A DNA stretch of 64,000 nucleotides from Botryococcus braunii. Its lineage: Eukaryota > Chlorophyta > Trebouxiophyceae. Location: contig KV908382.1 in assembly GCA_002005505.1 (NCBI GenBank), positions 88,564 through 152,563 of the forward strand, read 5' to 3'. Of the stretch, positions 23,714 to 35,456 are shown in pieces. The translations under genes and the position numbers were made by a program. The notes under the pieces were generated by a model. The model did not search any database, was not told the origin of the DNA, and saw nothing but the letters and a program-made list of their open reading frames with translations. Position 1 is the first letter of the stretch. Each line of letters begins with the position of its first letter.

Positions 23714-25066
23714 TGTCGTGAACTGGAGTGTGACCGTGTACATTGGTGGCCATCCGATTGATTTAAACTGACAATGTGTGTATTTGGCGTAGCCACAAAG
23801 GTGATTAGTAAACGACCCTCAATCGGACTTGTACAGCTTTTATTATGGCTCTTATTTGACGTTTCATAAAGTCGTGGAAAAACGGCGCTTGTCTTTACCC
23901 TTTTGTACCTGGACTGGGGTATTTGTCCCTGATTTAGGTCCTAGGGCAAAATTGTGTATTCCGGTTATTTCATTCGAAGCAACGGTTGGAATTGAATGTT
24001 CGCGGAGACTTTGGTACTCGGTAGGTGCCATGCAGTTCGGCACGAGGAACTTTGACTTTTAGCCGTCCGCTGATCGATGTGTTGGCAGTGTTTTAGCCGC
24101 CCTTGATCATGTGAGGGCATGTGTTAATACGGCTTGGGAAGCTGTACGTATTACTAGAGGGGAGTGTATATTAGGGGCTCAGCCTCCGGCCCACAAGTAA
24201 CAGTATAATTCGGAAAGTTGCGTGTAAAGCATAGCGCCCCAACTCCGTGTCTGTCCGCGGCCCCCGGCGAAATAGGGATGTTGATTGTTTGAATGTTATT
24301 TGAATGTATCTGAAACACATCACTTGCAGTAATATAGTACTTTTTGTGACACCACTGACTTGCCGAGTTAGGCCATTGATCGTCCCGGTGATAACCGTTA
24401 ATTTGCCTGGTAACACCCAAATTCCTACTGAATGTGAAATAATATTGTCATAATTAACTTGTCAAGTTGAAAGATAAACGTGAGTAGAACAATACCCTTG
24501 TTAGTAAGACGACAAACTTACACCATACACGGCCTCACAAACCTCACCACGAGATCAAACGCACACCACCATCCGACCCCACAGAGACTTTGAAATAGTC
24601 ATATTCTAGGTCCTCACAACAGCAGAGAAACATCTGAGCAATAGCCGCGACGTAGCCGTAAGCCGCCTAAACCCTGATCCGGAAGACCCGGATGAACTCA
24701 AGAAAACACAATAGGAAGAAAACACACATCCTGGAGAGCAGAAACCTTTTAAGAAAACCGATAGTAATCTAATAACTCTTTAACCACAAGGCCCAGCACG
24801 AGCCAGCCCCACCAGTCAGAGCCGTGCTAGCCTAACCGCGATCGGAGCCAGCCTCCGTTATCGTCCGAAAGACCGGTCGCAAGACCGGGAGCAGTCCAGT
24901 AAGTCCCTCCCAAGTGCTAGGTCCCGGGGCCTCACAAACCCGGGTGGCGATCCACCAATCGATTCGAACCTACATTTATAACCCCGCAGCCCGACTGAAT
25001 CTCGCTAACTAACCGACAAATTTTGTTGGGGTACCGTTGGGCACGGAACCCTGTAAAGGATGCCAC
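23714..25066 (+). repeat. Right terminal repeat (A2) plus 11-nt B2 extension of element I
   Basis: A2 is 23714-25055 (TGTCGTGAAC to CCCTGTA). B2, AAGGATGCCAC at 25056-25066, duplicates B1 at 23700-23710 and is followed by ACACT, matching the left flank GCACT. B2 does not follow A1 (16750 on), so it is not simply part of the LTR. Confidence 0.8.
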
Positions 25067-25257
25067 ACACTGCCGAGACGAGGAACTTGGCAAATTTGAA
25101 CAGAATCTACCAGTCTGCAAACGCCTAATGGGTTTCTGACGGCAAACTTGCTGATGACAAAGTCGGTAGCAGCGACAAGAAATTGACCTTGATGATTCAT
25201 AGAGGTATTTCATCTCTGTAACATCCATGGAACCCTCATATTTTCCACGTGTGCAAT
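25067..25257. other. No feature recognised
   Basis: Short flank between element I and the TG microsatellite. Confidence 0.5.
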
Positions 25258-25259
25258 GT

Positions 25260-25338
<79 letters not shown>

Positions 25339-25350
25339 GGGGGGGGGGGG
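25258..25350. repeat. (TG)n microsatellite and G12 run
   Basis: TG repeats to 25337, then 12 G (25339-25350). Confidence 0.98.
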
Positions 25351-26088
<738 letters not shown>

Positions 26089-26093
26089 TGCTG

Positions 26094-26300
26094 CAGATCT
26101 TGGAGATGATGGCTCAGACAATTTGCCATGGCAGAGGGAGGGGTTCTGGGAGGGGAGGAGTACATATCTGATGTTTAGTGGACTTTGGAAACAGTGCGCG
26201 CAGCTTCTTGATGCCTGGGAGGGGTTGGGTGAGGGGCTTGGGAGCAATATTTTGTCTCCAGCGAAGCCCTGGGTGTGGGAGCGGGATGGGTATCAACAAC
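26094..26300 (-). repeat. Inverted copy of the dispersed repeat core
   Basis: Reverse-complement similarity to 12280-12420 (GGAGATGATGGCTC, GGGGAGGAGTACATATCTGATG, TTTAGTGG). As at the first locus, the core is followed (on its own strand) by CA repeats, GA repeats and a G run. Confidence 0.7.
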
Positions 26301-27240
26301 TTGGCATTCTTAGGTCGACATGCATGGCTGAAGCACAATGTTAAGGACCTGATGGTGATTTTACATAGGCTGTACCTCATGCACAACTTTCTTTTCAAAG
26401 TGGTCCATGCAAGTGACATGGAGTGTGGGTTTTGCAGTAACATCGAATACGCAGCAACTGCCCATGGAGCTTGGAAGATCTTCCTCTACAGGACTAGAGA
26501 GTCATTCAGGCACGGGAGCCGTTTCCAGAATTTTCATGCCGGCAGAGGATTGGAAAGTTCCTGTCTGTCAAGCAAGTACACCCACCAACTGTGGAATCTG
26601 TGGCTGCTGGTACCAGTCTCACAAAGTGACACCAGCCTTGCATTATTAGTATTGTCAAAAGCGACATCATCAGTGTAGGTGGGTGGGTCTGAGGTTTTAT
26701 GGTAGCTCTCCTGGGTGCAGCCAAAACATGGGAGCCACTACATGAACATGGGAGTGCAGTTAGTATCCCATGTATACATATGTTTCGGCCCTTAAGTTTG
26801 CATTAAGGTTGTAGAGGCTGCCAGACCAGCATATGATCCTGAGTCAACAAGACATATTGCATGGAGTTTAATTACTTGCTGGTAGCTTCAAAACTGGTAA
26901 TGAAGTTGACATTTAAGTTTCTGCATTAATATGTGGGTATTCTTAAGTGCACGGACATACGATATATATATACGCCTTCGTGGCTAATTCCTTTATTTAA
27001 ATGCTTGTAGACGAATAAACTAGTATGCACTCTATACACAGCTATGTATACGTACAGAGTGCATACTATAGTAGCTAGCTAGCTGCTATAGCTAGTAATG
27101 AAATAGGTTAAACTTGGCACCTGCAGCTGCGCAGGTGCATGCAGGTCATCTGATTTGTAATATTAATGGTATACTCATGATGATAGACTTTTGCTGATTT
27201 CTTTACATCTCCTACTACTCTCCCACTAGTCTGAGGCTTC
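26301..27240. other. No gene recognised; one long hairpin
   Basis: Short ORFs without motifs. TAGTATGCACTCT (27021-27033) and AGAGTGCATACTA (27056-27068) form a perfect 13-bp stem with a 22-nt loop, followed by GCTAGCTAGC repeats. Confidence 0.55.
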
Positions 27241-27735
27241 ATATGCTCATCCTATGTCAGTCCCACATGGATCCCATACAAATCCCACGTGCTTCCTGGG
27301 ATCATTGTTGGATGTCCCAGATCATTCCCATATCAATCCCACATCATTCCCGTATCAATCCCACATCGATCCCACTCAGTCTGTCCCAGATCGATCCCAT
27401 AAAAGTCCCACATCGATCCCACAAATTCTATCCCACATCATTCCCAGATCGATCCCACATCGATCCCACCAAAATCCCACATCGATGTGGGATCGATGTG
27501 GGATCGGAAATTCCGGTCCCAGAATCGTACACTTTGGTCACACAATCCCACATCGATCCCAAATTCAATCCCACATTGATCCCACATCGATCCCAAATTT
27601 TCAGAGTTCAATCCCACATCGATCCCACATCTATCCCACACTGTGGGATCGTTTTGGGATCGATGTGGGACTTTTAGCAGCTGGTGGGATCAATGTGGGA
27701 TCAATGTGGGATAATTTCGTTCTCCCAGTGGTAAT
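27241..27735. repeat. GATC-rich degenerate tandem repeat with orientation switches
   Basis: Dozens of copies of TCCCACATCGATCCCA-like units. Orientation inverts locally near 27480-27510 and again from about 27645 to 27735. It ends GGGATAATTTCGTTCTCCCAGTG, the inverse of the start of the repeat at 4972. Most units contain GATC within ATCGATC. Confidence 0.85.
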
Positions 27736-27783
27736 GGCATCATCAAAACAGAATTTGTAGAATTTAGAATTGATATAAAAATC

Positions 27784-28046
27784 CCTGTGACTCACACTCT
27801 TTGAGTAAGTGAACTGTGCCCAAGTGAAAGCTTGTAGAAGTGGACGAAACACGACCAAGCAAACGGGACAGGAGCTTGATAAGGGCACTCAAGACTCTGT
27901 TACAATAACTACTAATCTAACGATGTTGCATTACCTGTGACTCACACTCTTTGAGTAAGTGAACTGTGCCCAAGTGAAAGCTTGTAGAAGTGGACGAAAC
28001 ACGACCAAGCAAACGGGACAGGAGCTTGATAAGGGCACTCAAGACT
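27784..28046 (+). repeat. 113-bp direct repeat, two copies, 37-bp spacer
   Basis: 27784-27896 and 27934-28046 appear identical (CCTGTGACTCACACTCTTTG ... CACTCAAGACT). Origin unknown; possibly a duplicated piece of an LTR. Confidence 0.9.
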
Positions 28047-28577
28047 GACTGATCCCTTGGACACTTCCTATATATACTAACTAAGGAGACTACTCATTTA
28101 TTAGCCTCCTGACAGGTTTGCAACTCCAGATCTTAAGAGAGTACGGGCACGATCAAGTTTGCAGGCCATCAGTACTATGCACTGGAATTTCAATGTACCT
28201 CATGATTCGACATGTTCGTCGATGAATTGTACGAATCTCGGTCGATGCTAATATCGAATCTAAGTGACTCGAAACTTTAACTCACCACCGAGATGAACCT
28301 CGAATCAACCACCAAGGACCGCAGGACTTAAAATCTCACGATCGATGAGGTCCGGTATAAGTATACCTTAATAGAAAACAATAGAAAACAACCAGAAAAC
28401 AGCCCGAAATTGTACCAGGGCCTCTATAAATCACTATGAGTGTCAATTTACCTTAAAGTACCATACAGTACAAACCCACCCAAGTGAACTAAAATTGTAC
28501 CTTAATGTTCACGAGCATTTTTAAGATTATAAACCCTTGAAATGAATTGATGTGGCTCACAAACATGCTAATATGAA
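28047..28577. other. No gene recognised
   Basis: AT-rich sequence with no ORF or repeat of note apart from a short AATAGAAAACA duplication near 28375-28390. Confidence 0.5.
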
Positions 28578-29057
28578 ATGACCCAACATGTTAAAGAAAT
28601 ACCTAAGGTATACATGTTAGTGTCCATTTTTCTAACACTACAAGCTAAGTTTAACACTCTCGAGCTTTTCCCCGAGTGCAGAGCATTGAAAGGCTTTAGT
28701 GGGGCCATAGACTTTGCCATATTGAGTGAACGTGTTCTCATTCAGGTAGACGGGCCTGGACACTACGGCACACTAGGCTTAAATAAGGCAAAGAGTACTG
28801 ACCAAGAAGCCGTCGACGCAAGGTGCAACACATGTGCGCTGCAACAAGGGTGGCATATGCTCAGGATACATGTCGACGACTTGTATGAATGTGAGTCACT
28901 CATAGGGGACGTCTTATGTGTTGCAAGGGCAGGCTCAACTCTGACTGAGGCTGATTGTTCATGGCAATTTAGTCGCATGACGTGGTCGCCTTCGTATGGC
29001 CGGTCTAGAAAGGTTCTCATAAGGTCATCGGTTGGACATGTGCTACGCACCGTGTAA
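28578..29057 (+). CDS. Putative PD-(D/E)XK-type (Vsr/DUF559/RAP-like) domain protein
   Basis: 159 aa. Residues about 40-110 read as a restriction-endonuclease-like core: GFSGAIDFAI (acidic residue on the first strand), RVLIQVDGPGHYG (usual form is hydrophobic-E-V-D-G-x-x-H; here Q replaces the E), a K-x(2)-D region, then GWHMLRIHVDDL. This pattern occurs in Vsr/DUF559-like nucleases and in RAP domains of organelle RNA-binding proteins. The E-to-Q change may reduce catalysis. The ORF converges on the transposase remnant on the other strand and could be cargo of the same element or an unrelated relic. Start codon uncertain; the first 30 aa look unconserved. No introns or promoter identified. 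Confidence 0.45.
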   Translation: MTQHVKEIPKVYMLVSIFLTLQAKFNTLELFPECRALKGFSGAIDFAILSERVLIQVDGPGHYGTLGLNKAKSTDQEAVDARCNTCALQQGWHMLRIHVDDLYECESLIGDVLCVARAGSTLTEADCSWQFSRMTWSPSYGRSRKVLIRSSVGHVLRTV

Positions 29058-29188
29058 AGCCGGGAATGGTCCGTTGTCCCCGTAAGCTTGAAGATGCCAA
29101 CACTCCCAACGCCATGCATGACTCCTCCCAAATAGTGGACCCGGTATGCTGCCTTCTTCATGACATGCGAGCTGGTGATGGGTGGCAG

Positions 29189-29788
29189 TTAGACCCCCTT
29201 CTTTGCATAAAATGATAAGCCGCCTTCCCTCTTTAGCTCAAAAGAAGAATCATCTACAAAAACTGTAGACCGAAGCTTCTTCTTTGCTATTCTTCTCAAC
29301 TGTGCCGCCGCTGCTCTCCTCTTCTCCGTCTGATGGTTGTTGAGAAGCTTGCGGATCCCCACCTTACGCTTCACGAGATCGGGGTCCGCTGCTCGAATGG
29401 CACGCTCCAAGGTCCTCCTGTGTACTCCTAGCTGGTCCACTCGCTGTTTGATGGTGGGGTGGGCGTGAAGGAAGCCCTTAAGACTTGTGTGGTATACCGA
29501 CTGACCAGCTGGGTTGAGCTTTCCAACAATTTTGTCTGCAATCTCTTTTGCCAAGGCTGCCGGCACTCTGCGAAAGCGTCCGCATCGGGGCCTATCTTTC
29601 GTGCTTGCATACTTCTCCAATTTTGTCCACCATCGCTTGCAGAACTGTCCAGGCCTTGGAGGAGCATCACCCTTCAGATGGGCAACAAGCATTTCTCCAG
29701 CTTTGGCTGCATTGAAATTTGCTTGCATGTAGAATCGAGCCCCTGCACTTCGGACATCTAGCGGCCACCCCATTTCCGCGACGGCCAA
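29189..29788 (-). pseudogene. Tc1/mariner (IS630)-type transposase fragment
   Basis: 199 aa. It contains a helix-turn-helix-rich region with a DRPRCGRFRR motif, like the DRPRSGRPR linker of Tc1/mariner transposases, a second helical segment (VHRRTLERAIRAA), then STVFVDDSSFELKREGG, which matches the strand carrying the first catalytic Asp (usual form F.DES.F). A TAA at 29189-29191 interrupts the frame; beyond it the same frame continues with LPPITSSHVMKKAAYRVHYL and GGVMHG, consistent with the DDE core, then loses similarity around 29060. The remaining catalytic residues were not found. Terminal inverted repeats were not identified. Confidence 0.65.
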
Positions 29789-30745
29789 GTCCTACATGAT
29801 GTGTAACGCCCGAAGTCAGTTACGTCTCACGTACGCCCAGATGTAACCTCAAATTTTGCATGCCAAGTCCTTACATATGTAGCTTCAATGCTATGTAAAG
29901 GGGCCAGCATACATGCACGTGGCAGCAATGAAAGGGGCATGTCCTCGTGTGCTACACCCAAGGACAAATATTTTGTGCGGTTTTTTGGAGGTCCACCGTT
30001 TTGACGAATTGATTGGCAAAATGTGGGAATTTGTAGAGGGATAGTGGCCCCTTTGGAATCAGTACTCTATGAGCTATTTTTGAGATATGAGTTTGTGCCT
30101 GCCCCGGACTTGTGTACTTGACAAAATGAGCCGTGCGTGCCGGCGTGGCAGGTTGACTGATTGATTCGAAAAGGGGGCCCACTTTTCGACAGCACCACAC
30201 ACAAGCGCAGTAAGTACGTTCCAAGAAAGACACCCTTCATGTTGTGTGAATAGGGCTACTGATTGCGTGTTCTTAGTTTAAAGCGCACTCCTTCTTCCCT
30301 CGCATCTGTACACGATTTTCACAAGTTGACACCGTTTTCACTAGAAAAGCTCGCGTTTTGCAGCATATTGCTTGGGCTTTGTTGTTGATAGATTTGAGAA
30401 GCAGTTTTGTGTCAGGGGTGCGTGGCAAGGGAAGGACCTGAGCTCCTTTGAGTGCCTCTGTGGGGGCCGGGGAAAAGCGGTTTGTCCTTTGGCACGGGAG
30501 GCTCGGACTAGGTGGTGTTTTGTTGGACTAGGGCTCCTACAGTTGAGAGCTGCAAATCAGGGGGCCATCTTTAATTAGGCATATAAGAAAGCACACGGCT
30601 GCAAACAGAAATACAAGCTCCCCGTGAGGTAGCCCAACGAACAGCCTTGACAATACATTTAACTTGGGTGAATCCCATGCCTGGCACATGCGCTATAGCA
30701 CTTTCCCTCGAAGGCAGTGTTGCACAAAATTTTTGCCCTTGGGTG
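29789..30745. other. No gene recognised
   Basis: Short motif-free ORFs only. The right part may belong to a copia LTR whose outer end I could not place. Confidence 0.4.
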
Positions 30746-31298
30746 ATATGAGTCAAGGACTGATTGGCAACAAAAGACAAGCACCCGGAGTGCTCTTATA
30801 GTCCCAACCAAGTGCCTTGTCTGTTTGAGACGGCATCATAAAGGCTTTCTCAGCAAAACGTGTTGAGTTACCACATTACCTCTATCTAGCAAAGCTTGGC
30901 TTGTGGTGGAGAAGTGTGAGGTTATGGGCTTGGCGTATTCGTGTATGGCGCCGGACACGAAGGGCGCTTAGTCGGTGTTACGTCTGCTGTGTGTGTGTAG
31001 CAGACCGTAACACATATGAGTCAAGGACTGATTGGCAACAAAAGGCAAGCACCCGGAGTGCTCTTATAGTCCCAACCAACCTTGTCCGTTTGAGACGGCA
31101 CCATAAAGGCTTTCTCAGCAAACGTGTTAAGTTACCACATTACCTCTATCTAGCAAAGCTTGTCTACGTAGTTGGGCAGAACTCTGAGTTCTGCCATCAA
31201 TTACTCATTCCAACTAATTGTGTCCAGCTCAATGTTCTCCATCATAAAGCCAAAATTACTCTTCTGAGGGAAAGGAACAAGAAATCTTATACAACACA
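30746..31298 (-). repeat. Copia LTR fragment with internal duplication
   Basis: In minus orientation it begins near 31298 (TGTTGTGTT) directly after GGCAAGGGGAAG, the same polypurine tract and LTR start as the intact copia at 43105-43130. A segment (ATATGAGTCAAGGACTG to AGCAAAGCTTG) occurs twice, about 30746-30898 and 31014-31163, corresponding to the duplicated block inside the intact copia's LTR. Confidence 0.75.
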
Positions 31299-32525
31299 AC
31301 ACTTCCCCTTGCCTTTTCCTCACAAAACCTTGGCCAAACCTAGAGAACTACGATGTCCCTCAAACACTTCTCTAGTCAAGGGTTTCGTGAAAATGTCTGC
31401 AACATTTCTTGCAGATGCAATGTACCTGATGTCAACCTGCCCCTTTGCAATAGCTTCACGTGCAAAGGAAGCTAACTGCAATGTGCTTGGTGTGCTTGGA
31501 ATGCACTGGATTCCTGAGGTGATTAATGCACCCTTGATTATCATAATGGATTTTAACAATCCAAGGTGAGACACCAATTTCCTCCGGAAATCCTCTCATC
31601 CAATTTGCTTCCTTCACAGCTGTACTAGCAGCCATAAATTCAGCTTCAACCGTTGATGTGGCGACAGCAGACTGCTTCTTGCTCCCCCACACAACTGCAC
31701 CACCAAAGACTGAGATGACAATGCATGTTGTGGAAAACCGGTGATCCTGATCACCACCATAATCTGCATCAACAAATCCCTCCAATTTCTGTATCCTTGC
31801 CTCCGAGAACCAGAACCGGCTCTCTCGTTCCCTTCAGATATTTCAGCACACGGATGGCTTCATTCCAATGTGCTGTAGTGGGTGTCAATCGGTACCGTGA
31901 GAGCACTCCCACTGTTCGTGCAATGTCAAGCCGAGTGGTATTTGCTATGTACAATAGTAATAACCCACAAGCTCACAGTATCGATGCCCAGGAGGTAGAA
32001 GGCTCCCGGCGCCGACACTGTCACTCCCATCCTTAGGAGCAGGCCTCTGAGATGTCACAAAATCTTTAGTCATTGGGGTATCAGGTCCCAATGACTCCTG
32101 ATCGAGCCCAAAATTTCCACAAGACCATCAATCTTGGGAATACAACTCAAAGAGATCAGACCTTTCTCTCTATCCCTCATCACTTGGCAACCCAAGAAAT
32201 CCTTCACTTCACCCAAATCATGAAAGGTGAATTCTTTTTTAAGCAACCCCTTCACTCTGTCAACCTCACTCATGGCCTTGGATACAATCAGCAGATCATC
32301 TACATAGATTAGCACATACGACTTGCCTCCATCCACAGAGCACTTCACATACACTCTTGCATCACTCTTGCACACCTTATACCCCATGACTTCCAGCTTG
32401 TCATTCAGGGTCTTATGCCAAGCACGAGGAGCCTGCTTTAGGCCATTAAGGGCCTTTTCAGGCGGCAGACAGTATTTCGATCACCATTTTCAAACCCAGG
32501 AGCTTGGGTGACATACACCTCCTCT
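31208..32525 (-). pseudogene. Decayed copia RT/RNase H, array copy 1 (1,317 bp)
   Basis: Minus-strand frames encode the RT C-terminal half (YVDDLLIVSKAMSE, FLGCQVMRD), then RNase H (VDADYGGDQDHRFSTT, STVEAEFMA, NVADIFTKPL), spread over several frames because of indels; part of the region between them is lost. The polypurine tract and the start of the LTR follow. The unit boundary is the microhomology TTCCA at 31208-31212 and 32525-32529. Copies 2 and 3 share the same frameshifts, so the sequence was dead before it was duplicated. Confidence 0.9.
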
Positions 32526-33731
32526 TCCAGCTAATTGTGTCCAGCTCAATGTTCTCCATCATAAAGCCAAAATTACTCTTCTGAGGGGAAGGCACAAAAA
32601 ATCTTATACAACACAACACTTCCCCTTGCCTTTTCCTCACAAAACCTTGGCCAAACCTAGAGAACTACGATGTCCCTCAAACACTTCTCTAGTCAAGGGT
32701 TTCGTGAAAATGTCTGCAACATTTCTTGCAAATGCAATGTACCTGATGTCAACCTGCCCCTTTGCAATAACTTCACGTGCAAAGGAAGCTAACTGCAATG
32801 TGCTTCGTGTGCTTGGAATACACTGGATTCCTGAGGTGATTAATGCACCCTTGATTATCATAATGGATTTTAACAATCCAAGGTGAGACACCAATTTCCT
32901 CCGGAAATCCTCTCATCCAATTTGCTTCCTTCACAGCTGTACTAGCAGCCATAAATTCAGCTTCAACCGTTGATGTGGCGACAGCAGACTGCTTCTTGCT
33001 CCCCCACACAACTGCACCACCAAAGACTGAGATGACAATGCATGTTGTGGAAAACCGGTGATCCTGATCACCACCATAATCTGCATCAACAAATCCCTCC
33101 AATTTCTGTATGCTTGCCTCCGAGAACCAGAAACGGCTCTGTCGTTCCCTTCAGATATTTCAGCACGCGGATGGCTTCATTCCAATGTGCTGTAGTGGGT
33201 GTCATTTGGTACCGTGAGAGCACTCCCACTGCCTGTGCAATGTCAAGCCGAGTGGTATTTGCTATGTACAATAGTAATAACCCACAAGCTCACAGTATCG
33301 ATGCCCAGGAGGTAGAAGGCTCCCGGCGCTGACACTGTCACTCCCATCCTTAGGAGCAGACCTCTGAGATGTTACAAAATCTTTAGTCATTGGGGTATCA
33401 GGTCCCAATGACTCCAGATCCAGCCCAAAATTTCCACAAGACCATCAATCTTGGGAATACAACTCAAAGAGATCAGACCTTTCTCTCTATCCCTCATCAC
33501 TTGGCAACCCAAGAAATCCTTCACTTCACCCAAATCATGAATAGTGAATTCTTTTTTAAGCAACCCCTTCACTCTGTCAACCTCACTCATGGCCTTGGAT
33601 ACAATCAGCAGATCTTCTACATAGATTAGCACATACGACTTGCCTCCATCCACAGAGCACTTCACATACACTCTTGCATCACTCTTGCGCACCTCATACC
33701 CCATGACTTCCAGCTTGTCATTCAGGGTCTT

Positions 33732-33896
33732 TGTAATATTCTTGCAAAGGATGGCCGTGCACCGACGAAAGTGCTAGTATGGTCCGAACACCATACCATA
33801 TACTGTGCGAGCCTACGAGGCTACACCTAGTACCAATGTACCGCCCGGCACGTGCAGGGACGAGCCCCGGCACCGTCTGCCTACCGGCGCGCTACA
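33732..33896 (-). repeat. TRIM1 3' LTR
   Basis: 165 bp, apparently identical to 35016-35180. Confidence 0.9.
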
Positions 33897-35015
33897 TTCT
33901 CCCCCTCCTAGGTGACCAAGCTCCTGCGAGGTCCTAAGAGGAGATGTCCAGAGAGTTGCTTTTATGCCTTATGTGAGAAGACACCCTAGAGAATCGCTTC
34001 AACGCCTCGTGGAACTTGTAGCGCAACCATCAGCCAAAGGCCGTCATCATATGGTCACTCCCCTATGGGGTACACAGCTCTCACCTCCCGACGTAAGCCT
34101 CATCTCTCTTTCTCTTCTCACTATCCAGCGTAAGCTTCCTCTCTCCCTCTCTCCTCCCCCCAAAGACACGTTGCCCACCACGAGGCCCACGTGGTGAACG
34201 GGTCTATGGACCAACGCCAGGCAAGGAGCAGAGGCAACTGGGCCAGGCAGACAAAAGAAGTCTAATGTGTCGCAACACAAAATAACAAATCCTTCATTAA
34301 GCAATGATGGAAGCAAAACCAGCATGCAAAGCTCAATCCACATTTATGGCATTTTCCAACGGCCCCATAAATGCAGTACTAAGCAAACCGAGCACTAAAA
34401 GAGACTGTGAAAATAGAAAGCATTTTCAGCTCCATGCTACTCGGCGCCAATCAACAAAGCAAGACCTCTTCATATCCGTGTAAGATCGGCATCCGGAAAA
34501 GTTGACACTTTACCACCGAAATCCCAACGATATGCTCGAAACACCAAAGTTTCATTAAGGCAATGCAAGTTGAAAAACAATTGCAAAGGATTAGCAACCC
34601 AAAGCAAACCAAACGAGGGGAAGCGCACACTCACCATCGTGAAGTGCCACCTTCCTCCCCCACCGTCCCCACGGAAACGGCGGAGCCACACGCCATTAGA
34701 AAGATTACAGAAAAATCCGAACTTTCTTGCTTGGATCCACACACCAAGCTTGGCGTCGACCTTCGCAGGCCAGAACCATCCCCGTCATCCGAACTTATAT
34801 GGGTGCGAAGAACGGATTCTCCCAACCAAAGTCCGTGAAGCTGAGACCAAGGTGTTGTTGATCCTTCGATCTAGTGGGAAACAACCCAAATAGGACGACA
34901 GGCAGCAACGAAGACACACTTAAGCATCGACACCATCCGCAAGACACACTTAAGCGTCAAGCGGGATCAACAACCAACATCGCAAGTCCACCGACTTGGA
35001 TATGGGCCACCAAAA

Positions 35016-35180
35016 TGTAATATTCTTGCAAAGGATGGCCGTGCACCGACGAAAGTGCTAGTATGGTCCGAACACCATACCATATACTGTGCGAGCCTAC
35101 GAGGCTACACCTAGTACCAATGTACCGCCCGGCACGTGCAGGGACGAGCCCCGGCACCGTCTGCCTACCGGCGCGCTACA
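35016..35180 (-). repeat. TRIM1 5' LTR
   Basis: 165 bp; primer site lies immediately left, on the minus strand. Confidence 0.9.
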
Positions 35181-35456
35181 GTCTTATGCCAAGCACGAGG
35201 AGCCTGCTTGAGGCCATTAAGGGCCTTTTCAGGCGGCAGACAGTATTTCGATCACCATTTTCAAACCCAGGAGCTTGGGTGACATACACCTCCTCTTCCA
35301 GCTAATTGTGTCCAGCTCAACGTTCTCCATCATAAAGCCAAAATTACTCTTCTGAGGGAAAGGCACAAAAAACTTATATAACACAACACTTCCCCTTGCC
35401 TATTCCTCACAAAACCTTGGCCAAACCTAGAGAACTACGATGTCCCTGAAACACTT

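Larger units (their letters stand above)
15401..25066 (+). mobile_element. Element I: Ty3/gypsy-type element with methyltransferase domain and PHD ORF
   Basis: Terminal repeats of about 1.34 kb (15401-16749 and 23714-25055) differ at more than a dozen sites, so the insertion is not very young. A TGG-starting primer site follows the left repeat and a G-rich tract precedes the right one. Likely target duplication: GCACT (15396-15400) against ACACT (25067-25071), one mismatch, or CACT exactly. The element end is not the end of the terminal repeat: 11 extra bases (25056-25066, AAGGATGCCAC) repeat the sequence just before the right terminal repeat. Gag, protease, methyltransferase, RT and RNase H are in one ORF and a PHD ORF follows. 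No integrase was recognised. Confidence 0.85.
33732..35180 (-). mobile_element. TRIM1: miniature LTR element, 1,449 bp, TSD GTCTT
   Basis: 165-bp direct terminal repeats (33732-33896 and 35016-35180), TGTAGCGCGCC to GAATATTACA on the minus strand. Target duplication GTCTT at 33727-33731 and 35181-35185. Polypurine tract GGAGGGGGAGAA (read on the minus strand) next to the left repeat; TGGTGGCCCATATCC as putative primer site beside the right repeat. The 1.1-kb interior has no domain-bearing ORF. Non-autonomous. Confidence 0.9.
32525..35296 (-). pseudogene. Decayed copia RT/RNase H, array copy 2, interrupted by TRIM1
   Basis: Same 1,317-bp unit once the 1,454-bp miniature element and its duplication are subtracted. 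The RT motif here reads YVED instead of YVDD. Frames match copy 1. Confidence 0.9.

Noticed and set aside
15401..25066. Element I as a DIRS or Ngaro element
   Set aside because: Split repeats and the methyltransferase domain suggested it, but a retropepsin and gypsy RT/RNase H are present and no tyrosine recombinase was found; a TSD is likely.
27784..28046. CRISPR-like or LTR pair
   Set aside because: Only two 113-bp copies with a 37-bp spacer, no TG..CA ends and no TSD; a plain direct duplication.
28763..29161. 132-aa minus-strand ORF as a separate gene
   Set aside because: Its first part is in-frame continuation of the transposase beyond a TAA; the remainder is antisense to the nuclease-like ORF.
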